A program made the position numbers and the translations under genes. Shown in pieces: positions 1 through 5,704 of a DNA stretch of 5,951 nt. A model generated the notes under the pieces. It was given only the letters and a program-made list of their open reading frames with translations, had not been told where the DNA came from and did not search any database. Positions within the stretch are counted from its first letter, which is position 1; the number at the start of each line of letters is the position of its first letter. Source of the DNA: Acidobacteriota bacterium (GTDB taxonomy: Bacteria > Acidobacteriota > Terriglobia > Bryobacterales > Bryobacteraceae). Location: the NCBI GenBank assembly GCA_018268875.1, contig JAFDVT010000593.1, positions 1-5,951 on the forward strand, given 5' to 3'.

Positions 1-875
1 CGGAGGATCGCAGCAAGGCGCTGACCGCGTATCCGAATGAGAATGACCCTCCGCAACAGCTTCGTGCACGGGTCGAATGGAGCGCTTCGCCTGCGACCGG
101 ACCTGCGTTGATCGAGCCGATCGCACAGCCTGCGCCTGTGGGACAGCCCGAGGTTCCCGCGCGCAAGCCGTTGGAGCCTGATTCCAATCAAGGCCGCCTC
201 GCGAAGTTGATCGAGGAAGGGAACCTGGGTCCGCTGGCGTTCCTGCTGGCGTTCGTGCTGGGATGTGCGCATGCGATGACGCCGGGGCATGGCAAAACGA
301 TGGTGGCCGCGTACCTGGTGGGCGAGCGTGGTACCGCTGGACAGGCAGTACTGCTGGGCCTGATTGTGACCGTCACGCATACGCTGTCGGTGTTCGCGCT
401 GGGCATCGGGATGTATTTTTTTGCCGGTAAATTTGCGCCGGAGCGCGTGACAAAATTACTGGAATTTGTTTCAGGCGCGGCGATCGCGGTCTTGGGATTG
501 TGGCTGCTGTACCGTCGCGGCCTCGAACTTGCGGGGCGCGCGGAAGCGCATTCGCATACCCACGACTACGGCGGCGGCAGCCTGTGGGCGCTCGGCGCAA
601 GCGGCGGCATCGTACCTTGTCCTTCGGCGCTGGTATTGCTACTGGCCGCGATTTCGTTGGGCCGCATCGGCTTCGGACTGGTTTTATTGGTGGTGTTTAG
701 CCTGGGGTTGGCGACGGTTCTGATCGCCGCCGGGCTGCTGGTGGTGTCGGGTAAGCGGCTATTGCCGGTGGATCGCGTACTGCCTGTGCGGTACCTGCCG
801 GTGATCTCGGCGGCCGTGATCACGGTGATCGGCGTGGCCCTTACGTTGTCGGCCTTACAGGTAAAAGTTACGTAG
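1..875 (+). CDS. NicO/RcnA-family nickel/cobalt transporter, 5' end missing
   Basis: Integral membrane transporter of the NicO (nickel/cobalt, RcnA-like) family, probably moving Ni2+ or Co2+ across the inner membrane. The frame is open to the window edge (first full codon at base 3), giving 290 visible residues; a TTG at 108 is internal, not the start. About 60 residues of soluble, Pro-rich sequence come first, then roughly six hydrophobic segments. Family signatures are HAMTPGHGK (visible residues 90-98) in the first helix, TVTHTLSV (123-130), and GGIVPCPSA (201-209) opening the second helical half. A short His-rich loop, HSHTH (183-187), lies between the halves, as is common in this family. 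The soluble N-terminal part probably belongs to a periplasmic domain found in longer family members; its beginning is outside the window. Whether it imports or exports metal cannot be told. The family call is firm; the metal is inferred. Confidence 0.88.
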   Translation, partial: EDRSKALTAYPNENDPPQQLRARVEWSASPATGPALIEPIAQPAPVGQPEVPARKPLEPDSNQGRLAKLIEEGNLGPLAFLLAFVLGCAHAMTPGHGKTMVAAYLVGERGTAGQAVLLGLIVTVTHTLSVFALGIGMYFFAGKFAPERVTKLLEFVSGAAIAVLGLWLLYRRGLELAGRAEAHSHTHDYGGGSLWALGASGGIVPCPSALVLLLAAISLGRIGFGLVLLVVFSLGLATVLIAAGLLVVSGKRLLPVDRVLPVRYLPVISAAVITVIGVALTLSALQVKVT

Positions 876-936
876 GGCCCGCGCCGCTAAGTTGTTGATC
901 TGCCGTTATGCAGCAATTGGCAGCGTGATTGCAACT

Positions 937-941
937 AAGGA
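937..941 (+). promoter_or_regulatory. Ribosome binding site of the lipoprotein gene
   Basis: AAGGA sits 7 bases before the ATG at 949. It is the clearest Shine-Dalgarno sequence in the window and decides the start over the in-frame TTG at 892, which would place a non-signal sequence before the lipoprotein signal peptide. The 73-bp gap from the transporter stop (876-948) shows no convincing -35/-10 pair, so read-through from the transporter gene is possible. Confidence 0.7.
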
Positions 942-948
942 CAGCACT

Positions 949-1632
949 ATGAAACGCCTTCTGTTTGCAGGATCCACGATTGCCTTGCTGTTTCTCGCCA
1001 CGGGGTGCGGGTCCGGGCCACGCTCCGAAACAGTTTCGTCTTCTACGTCTTCTTCCGCGCCAACGGCCGCTTCGCCGTCTATTGTTCCGGCCGCTTCCGC
1101 CGTTTCCGCGCCGGTGCATGCCGCGCCTTTGGTGTTGCCGGCAGGTACGCGGGTTGCTGTCCGTTTGAACAACACACTTTCCACCAAAACCGCTTCGCCG
1201 GGCGAGGCTTTCAGTGGTGAACTATCGCAACCTTTGACCGTGGATGGACGTCAGGTTGCGCCGCGTGGGGCGACGGTTATGGGGATCGTCGCCTCTTCGG
1301 ATGACGGTGGCCGCGTGAAGGGCCGTGCGCACATCGCATTGCGGTTGACGCAGATCCGCCTCACCGATGGCCGCGAGGTCGCGGTGTCGACGAATTCGCC
1401 GGCCTTTTATGCGCCGGGTACCAAGAAGCGCGATGGCATTGCCATCGGTGTCACCAGCGGCATCGGAGCGGCCATTGGAGCGATTGCCGGCGGCGGCAAG
1501 GGCGCGGCGATCGGCGCGGGCGCAGGCGCTGGCGCGGGTACGGCCGGAGTTCTGGCCACCAAGGGCAAGGCGGCTGTGATCCCGGCCGAATCCGTGGTGA
1601 CCTTTCAGTTGCGCAACAGCGTGAACATCTAA
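949..1632 (+). CDS. Lipoprotein with a glycine-zipper tail, function unknown
   Basis: A 227-residue predicted lipoprotein. The start at 949 is chosen for its AAGGA ribosome site and because it gives a standard signal peptide: MKRLL, a hydrophobic core, then the lipobox LATGC with the lipidated Cys at residue 20. A Ser/Ala/Pro-rich linker (about 22-60) follows. The folded part begins LPAGTRVAVRL (63-73) and runs to about 155, with alternating beta-strand-like stretches. Residues 163-201 are rich in Gly and Ala with GxxxG spacing, a glycine zipper that often inserts into or packs against membranes, and the end (211-227) returns to beta-like sequence. I recall similar proteins as common, uncharacterised secreted proteins in Acidobacteriota. 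Residue +2 after the Cys is Gly, not Asp, so outer-membrane delivery is plausible under enterobacterial sorting rules, which may not apply here. It lies 73 bp after the transporter gene on the same strand. No enzymatic motif is visible. Confidence 0.82.
   Translation: MKRLLFAGSTIALLFLATGCGSGPRSETVSSSTSSSAPTAASPSIVPAASAVSAPVHAAPLVLPAGTRVAVRLNNTLSTKTASPGEAFSGELSQPLTVDGRQVAPRGATVMGIVASSDDGGRVKGRAHIALRLTQIRLTDGREVAVSTNSPAFYAPGTKKRDGIAIGVTSGIGAAIGAIAGGGKGAAIGAGAGAGAGTAGVLATKGKAAVIPAESVVTFQLRNSVNI
1513..1536 (+). repeat. Four tandem GGCGCN hexamers in the glycine zipper
   Basis: The units ggcgcg, ggcgca, ggcgct and ggcgcg lie head to tail in frame and encode Gly-Ala four times. Copy-number change by slippage would lengthen or shorten the glycine zipper by two residues per unit without a frameshift. 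Confidence 0.75.
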
Positions 1633-2882
1633 CGGCTGCTACGTCGTTCGGAGAGCCAGATCGCTCCGAAGACGAAGAGCAGGATCACCGGCAACACGGC
1701 GACATAACGAAATGACAATTGCGAAGCGGCCGCGAGGAAGGGTTCCCGGGCCGCTTCTGTCATTTGGTTGAAGCGTTCGATGCCGCCCGCCAGTTCCACC
1801 TTCTTTTCGTCGAAGATGCGTCCGAGCAAGGGCAGGACGAAGAAGCTGGACAAGGTTCCGGCGGTCGCCATCAGGCCCATGAGCAGCGTTCCACCGCGCG
1901 GGAAACGCTCGGCCGCGGCGGCGAGCATCGTTGGCCACAGGTAGCAGACGCCGGTTCCCCAGGCGGTGGCGGCGGCGAGACCTGTGACGGGCGAGTTGGC
2001 GACGCTGAGTCCGAAGAGTCCAATGGCGGCGAGCACGCAGGAACACCACAGCAGCCCCACGGGCGACAGCTTGTGCGCGAGAGGTCCCGCAAAGTGGCGC
2101 ATCACGAACATGAGTCCTGAGACGTAAATCAGCAGCCAGATGCCTTGCATGCCGACGGTTCGTGTGAGCGCCATGTCCACCCACTGGCCGGGCGCGAGTT
2201 CGGAGGCAGCGGTCAGGAACATCGAGCCGAACCAGACCAGGAACATCGGTTTCGCGATGGCCTGAAACATCGTGGAGACGGGTTCGCCGGACTGGGCGCG
2301 TTCGGTCGGCGGGAACTTCGTGGTCAGGCTGAGGAGGCCGAACGCGGCGGCGGGGATCAGCGTCATGTAGACGCGGCCTTGCCAGGAGACGCCGAAGTGT
2401 CCGAGCAGCAGGCTAAGCAATCCACCGAGTATGATGCCGCCAGGCCACCAGGCGTGCAGAATGTTGAGCCGTGCGGTTGTGTCTTCCGGATACAGCGTGG
2501 TCGTGAGCGGGTTGATAACGGTTTCGATCAGGCCCCAGCCGACGCCGACGATCACCATGCCGAGCCAGACGGTGTTGTAATTGGCGGGTCCCGCGTTGAG
2601 GACGACGAGGGTTCCCGCGATGAAGCAGAGGCTGGAGAGCACCATCAGGCGGCCCATGCCGACGACGTCGAGCAGCAGGCTTCCAATCGCGACGGTGAAG
2701 GCGAAGCCGAGGAACGCGACGCCGAGCACGGCGCCGATCATTTCCGCGGAACGAAGCTTGTCGATGGGGTCGAAATATTCGGCCTGGATGAGGCTGGCGA
2801 CGCTGGAACGGATGGCGAAGTGAATACCCGAGGTGCAGAGCGCCAGCACCCCGACGAGGAACAGCCGCGGCTTGTTGTACAT
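1629..2882 (-). CDS. MFS transporter, 12 helices, FHS-like signature
   Basis: A 417-residue major facilitator superfamily permease of the inner membrane. About twelve hydrophobic segments can be placed (near 7-27, 47-70, 79-96, 104-125, 143-163, 171-189, 212-232, 246-263, 273-294, 298-321, 331-352, 391-411), with a charged central loop around 190-210. A motif-A-like loop, LLLDVVGMGR (69-78), follows helix 2. The stretch from GWGLIE (115-120) through INPL (123-126) and ARLN (137-140) to GGIILGG (148-154) resembles the helix 4-5 region of the fucose:H+ symporter (FHS) group, so a sugar or nucleoside-like substrate is possible but unproven. The start lies 5 bp after the kinase stop with no Shine-Dalgarno sequence (CTAACCGGC precedes the ATG), suggesting translational coupling. 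Its TAG stop overlaps the TAA of the convergent lipoprotein gene by 4 bp. The superfamily is certain; the substrate is unknown. Confidence 0.87.
   Translation of the reverse strand: MYNKPRLFLVGVLALCTSGIHFAIRSSVASLIQAEYFDPIDKLRSAEMIGAVLGVAFLGFAFTVAIGSLLLDVVGMGRLMVLSSLCFIAGTLVVLNAGPANYNTVWLGMVIVGVGWGLIETVINPLTTTLYPEDTTARLNILHAWWPGGIILGGLLSLLLGHFGVSWQGRVYMTLIPAAAFGLLSLTTKFPPTERAQSGEPVSTMFQAIAKPMFLVWFGSMFLTAASELAPGQWVDMALTRTVGMQGIWLLIYVSGLMFVMRHFAGPLAHKLSPVGLLWCSCVLAAIGLFGLSVANSPVTGLAAATAWGTGVCYLWPTMLAAAAERFPRGGTLLMGLMATAGTLSSFFVLPLLGRIFDEKKVELAGGIERFNQMTEAAREPFLAAASQLSFRYVAVLPVILLFVFGAIWLSERRSSR
1642..1674 (+). terminator. Hairpin after the lipoprotein stop, possible terminator
   Basis: CGTC (1642-1645) pairs with GACG (1671-1674) and TTCGGAG (1647-1653) pairs with CTCCGAA (1664-1670), giving an 11-bp stem with one bulged G (1646) and a 10-nt loop. 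It starts 9 nt after the lipoprotein stop and lies within the last codons of the opposing MFS gene. No T-run follows on either strand, so it is not a classic intrinsic terminator; it may instead protect the 3' end of the mRNA, or be coincidental. Confidence 0.4.
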
Positions 2883-2887
2883 GCCGG

Positions 2888-3370
2888 TTAGCGCTTGTAG
2901 CCGATCATGCGAAGGAATCCCTGGCGCTTGGCGCGGTCTTCATCGGTTTCGATGCCCTTAGGCGATTCGCCGTCGATCACGCCGAGGATGCCTCGGCCTT
3001 GCGCGGTATGCGCGACGATGACTTCGACGGGGTTCGCGGTGGCGCAGTAAATGTTCACCACCTGGGGCGTTTCGGTGATGCGGCGCAGGATGTTGATGGG
3101 GTAGCCTTCCTTCATCACGACGACGAAGATATGGCCGGCCGCGATGGCTTCCGCGTTGCGCGCGGCGGAGGCTTTGAGTTCGTCGTCATTGCCGTCGACA
3201 CGAATCAGGCAAGGGCCGGAAGCCTCGCTGAAGGCGACGCCGAATTTCATCTGCGGGACCGTGTTGACGATCGCTTCGTAGATGTCTTCTACTGTTTTGA
3301 TGAAGTGGCTTTGGCCTACGATGATGTTCCCGCCGTCGGGAATTTCGAGGCGCACGGTCTGCAAGTCCAT
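2888..3370 (-). CDS. Adenosine-specific kinase (COG1839/DUF355 family)
   Basis: A 160-residue soluble protein matching, over its whole length, the family annotated as adenosine-specific kinase (Pfam PF04008), which would phosphorylate adenosine to AMP. The function rests on limited study of archaeal members. Conserved stretches visible are VGQSHFIKTVEDIYEAIV (18-35), KFGVAFSEASG (42-52), RVDGNDDEL (57-65), INIYCATANPVEVIVA-like sequence (about 105-120), QGRGILGVIDG (124-134) with SPKGIETDED (136-145), and the ending FLRMIGYKR. There is no signal peptide or membrane segment, so it is cytoplasmic. It is the first gene of a two-gene unit with the MFS transporter 5 bp downstream. Its ATG is 24 bp from the divergent rnr start codon, and a -10-like TATAGT lies 8 bases upstream, so its mRNA probably has little or no leader; only a weak GAG is available as a ribosome site. 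The family call is strong; the biological substrate here is inferred. Confidence 0.88.
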   Translation of the reverse strand: MDLQTVRLEIPDGGNIIVGQSHFIKTVEDIYEAIVNTVPQMKFGVAFSEASGPCLIRVDGNDDELKASAARNAEAIAAGHIFVVVMKEGYPINILRRITETPQVVNIYCATANPVEVIVAHTAQGRGILGVIDGESPKGIETDEDRAKRQGFLRMIGYKR

Positions 3371-3378
3371 AAGCTCTC

Positions 3379-3384
3379 ACTATA
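3379..3384 (-). promoter_or_regulatory. -10 element TATAGT for the kinase-MFS unit
   Basis: On the - strand this hexamer matches TATAAT at five of six positions and ends 8 bases before the kinase ATG, so transcription would begin 0-5 nt from the start codon. A possible -35, TTGAGC, lies at 3405-3400 with a short 15-bp spacer, inside the first codons of rnr. It shares bases 3381-3384 with the opposing -10. Confidence 0.5.
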
Positions 3385-3386
3385 AT
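3381..3386 (+). promoter_or_regulatory. -10 element TATAAT for rnr
   Basis: A perfect consensus -10 hexamer, 8 bases before the GTG at 3395 and 11 before the ATG at 3398. Canonical spacing puts +1 at A3393, leaving a 2-5 nt leader. No good -35 is found 16-18 bp upstream (the best, TCTGCA at 3358-3363, matches three of six), and there is no TGn extension, so strength or dependence on an activator is uncertain. Confidence 0.6.
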
Positions 3387-3394
3387 CGGTTCAG

Positions 3395-5704
3395 GTGATG
3401 CTCAACGACGCGGGGATCCTCGCACACATCCTTTCGCTGCCGCACGGCAGGGCGACATTCAAGCAGCTTTCGAAGGAACTGCGGTTGAACGCGGAAGACC
3501 GGGACAAGCTGGACCTGGCGCTCGACCGGTTGACGAACCGCGGAGATCTGATCGAAACGCGCAACGGACATTTCGTCGCATCGAAGCTGACGCGGGAGTT
3601 CGCCGTGGGGGCGCTGCGGATGCACAAGGACGGTTACGGCTTTGTGCGCGACATCTATATCCCTCGCGAGTCGGCGCGGCACGCGATGCATGGCGACATG
3701 GTGGTGGTGAAAATCGGCCGCATCGACGCCAATGGTCGCGGCGACGGCGAGATCCTGCGGGTGTTGAAGCGGCGTCATCCCACGGTGGTCGGCGAGTTCC
3801 GCGTGGGGCGGCACGGGTGTTTCGTGATCCCGCAGGAAGATCGCATCCAGCAGTGGATCGACATCGAGCCGGGTTATGAAATTCCGCCTGTTTCCGGTGA
3901 ACCGTCCGTCGATCGCGTCGGCGTCGAACGCGTGGTGACGGTGGAAAAACCGCAGGACCTGGACCACATGATCGTCAACGTCGAAGTGGTCGATTACGAC
4001 AAGCCGCTGGGACGTGTGATCGAGGTTCTGGGCAAGCCCGACGACTTCGGGATCGACGTCGAGATCATGATCCGCAAGCATCATATCCCGCATGAATTCC
4101 CGCTCGAGGTGATCGAGCAGGCGCGTTCGATTGTGAAGGAGATTCCGGCGGACGAAATCGCGCGACGCGAGGATTTTCGGGGCCTCGATATTGTCACGAT
4201 CGACGGCGAAACCGCTCGCGATTTTGACGACGCAGTTCTGGTCGAACTGCTGCCGAACGGCAATTACGCGCTGCAGGTGCACATCGCCGACGTGAGCCAC
4301 TACGTACGGCCGGGGTCGCCGATTGACGCGGAGGCGCAGGCCCGCGGCACGAGTGTGTACTTTCCGGATCGCGCCGTGCCGATGCTGCCCGTCGAGCTAT
4401 CCACCGACATCTGTTCGCTTCGTCCCGGCGAGGATCGCCTGGTGATGTCCGCGCTGCTGGAGATCGATCACCAGGGCGAGGTTGTGTCGCAACGGTTCTG
4501 CCGCGGCGTGATTCGCAGCGTCGCGCGGATGACGTACACGAAGGTTCACAAGTTGCTCGAAGGGGACGCGGAGCTACGTCGCGAATACGCGGCGCTGGTG
4601 CCGCGTTTTGAAGCCATGCAGGAACTCGCGCTGATCCTGAATCGCAAGCGCGTGAAGCGCGGGTCGATCGACTTTGACCTGCCCGAGCCGCTGATTGAGT
4701 TCGACGAGTTCGGCGAAATGGCCGGCGTAAAACGCGCGCCTCGCAACATCGCGCATCGGTTGATTGAAGAGTTCATGCTGGCGGCCAACGAGGCTGTGGC
4801 GGCGCATATCGAGGAAACGGGCCGCCCGTCGGTGTATCGAATTCACGAGTCGCCGGACCCGAAGCGCGTGCTGGAATTTGAAGAAGTGGCGGTGCAGTTC
4901 GGGTACACGCTGGGGTTCGGCGCGATGCCTGTGAAGAAGCATCGCATGGTGGACCGGCACCGGGATGGAAGCAAAGCGCAACGTCACATCGCGATGCCCG
5001 CGGCGGCGCCGGAAATCAACATTTCTTCGCGCAATTATCAGAAGCTGATTGCGCGTTTGGAAGGCAAGCCGGAAGAACGGATTCTGAATTACCTGATGCT
5101 GCGGTCGTTGCGGCAGGCGCGGTACAGCCCGGAAAATCAGGGTCATTTCGCGTTGGCGGCGCCGTCGTATACGCATTTCACCTCGCCGATTCGACGGTAC
5201 CCGGATCTGCTCGTACATCGGATTCTAGGCACGTTGCTCGATTCGAAGACTCCGATGTATGAGGAGCCCGAGTTGTACGACCTGTGCGACGCGGCCTCTG
5301 GAGCGGAGCGTCGCGCGGCGGAAGCCGAGCGTGAACTGGTGGAGTGGAAGAAGACCAAGTTCATGCTCGATCGCGTGGGTGAGGAGTTCAACGGGCTGAT
5401 CATTTCCACGCAACGGTTCGGGTTCTTTGTGGAGTTGGAGGATCTGTTTATCGAAGGCCTGGTGCCGGTCGAGACGCTACGTGGCGACCGCTATACGTTC
5501 CACGAAAATACACGCAAGCTGATTGGCGAGCGGACGCGGCGCGAGTTTTCGATTGGCGACTCGGTGCGCGTGGTGCTCGATCGCGCCGATGCGGTGGAGC
5601 GAAAGCTGCAATTTTCGCTCGTGGAAGAAAACGCCTCGTCGCGGCGGAAGCGCAAGAACAAGTATGCCGCTACTGCTGGCCCAGCAACCGAAGCAGGCGA
5701 GTGA
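3395..5704 (+). CDS. rnr: Ribonuclease R (RNB-family 3'-5' exoribonuclease)
   Basis: A 769-residue exoribonuclease that degrades structured RNA from the 3' end to nucleoside monophosphates in the cytoplasm. Domains in order: N-terminal winged-helix-like region (1-62), cold-shock domain 1 (about 68-125, starting GALRMHKDGYGFV), cold-shock domain 2 (130-225), RNB catalytic domain (about 258-605), S1 RNA-binding domain (663-742) and a short basic tail (SSRRKRKNK). Catalytic acids appear in TIDGETARDFDDAV as D270, D276, D278 and D279; Y322 lies in SVYFPDRAVPMLP, and R600 in FTSPIRRYPDL. Length is near that of family members. A basic His/Arg-rich stretch (about 512-540) interrupts the RNB domain. 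An in-frame stop at 3383, inside the TATAAT, excludes an earlier start; the start is GTG 3395 or ATG 3398, and AGGTG abuts the ATG too closely to act as a normal ribosome site. The 3' end overlaps the convergent scaffold gene by 35 bp. Identification is secure. Confidence 0.96.
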   Translation: MMLNDAGILAHILSLPHGRATFKQLSKELRLNAEDRDKLDLALDRLTNRGDLIETRNGHFVASKLTREFAVGALRMHKDGYGFVRDIYIPRESARHAMHGDMVVVKIGRIDANGRGDGEILRVLKRRHPTVVGEFRVGRHGCFVIPQEDRIQQWIDIEPGYEIPPVSGEPSVDRVGVERVVTVEKPQDLDHMIVNVEVVDYDKPLGRVIEVLGKPDDFGIDVEIMIRKHHIPHEFPLEVIEQARSIVKEIPADEIARREDFRGLDIVTIDGETARDFDDAVLVELLPNGNYALQVHIADVSHYVRPGSPIDAEAQARGTSVYFPDRAVPMLPVELSTDICSLRPGEDRLVMSALLEIDHQGEVVSQRFCRGVIRSVARMTYTKVHKLLEGDAELRREYAALVPRFEAMQELALILNRKRVKRGSIDFDLPEPLIEFDEFGEMAGVKRAPRNIAHRLIEEFMLAANEAVAAHIEETGRPSVYRIHESPDPKRVLEFEEVAVQFGYTLGFGAMPVKKHRMVDRHRDGSKAQRHIAMPAAAPEINISSRNYQKLIARLEGKPEERILNYLMLRSLRQARYSPENQGHFALAAPSYTHFTSPIRRYPDLLVHRILGTLLDSKTPMYEEPELYDLCDAASGAERRAAEAERELVEWKKTKFMLDRVGEEFNGLIISTQRFGFFVELEDLFIEGLVPVETLRGDRYTFHENTRKLIGERTRREFSIGDSVRVVLDRADAVERKLQFSLVEENASSRRKRKNKYAATAGPATEAGE

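Noticed and set aside
108..110. TTG as the start of the nickel/cobalt transporter gene
   Set aside because: The frame is open with sensible residues back to base 3, so the TTG is internal and the true start is outside the window.
913..932. Inverted repeat GCAAT / ATTGC with a 10-nt spacer upstream of the lipoprotein, as a possible operator
   Set aside because: Five-base arms are expected by chance, and no promoter elements are recognisable around it.
892..948. Longer start for the lipoprotein at the in-frame TTG 892
   Set aside because: It would add 19 residues before a clear signal peptide, while ATG 949 has a well-spaced AAGGA site.
1608..1617. Perfect palindrome GTTGCGCAAC near the lipoprotein 3' end
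   Set aside because: It is inside codons for QLRN, would form only a 3-bp stem with a 4-nt loop, and has no T-run; likely incidental.
2145..2891. 248-codon open frame on + opposite the MFS gene
   Set aside because: The product is extremely rich in Asp, Glu, Gly and His with no domain, which is the expected mirror of a GC-rich membrane-protein gene.
3380..4300. 306-codon open frame on - opposite the rnr 5' half
   Set aside because: It mirrors strongly conserved RNase R codons, is rich in His, Asp and Arg without recognisable motifs, and would occupy the divergent promoter.
4574..5218. 214-codon open frame on - opposite the RNB domain
   Set aside because: Arg/His-rich shadow of a conserved catalytic domain, with no ribosome site or family resemblance noted.
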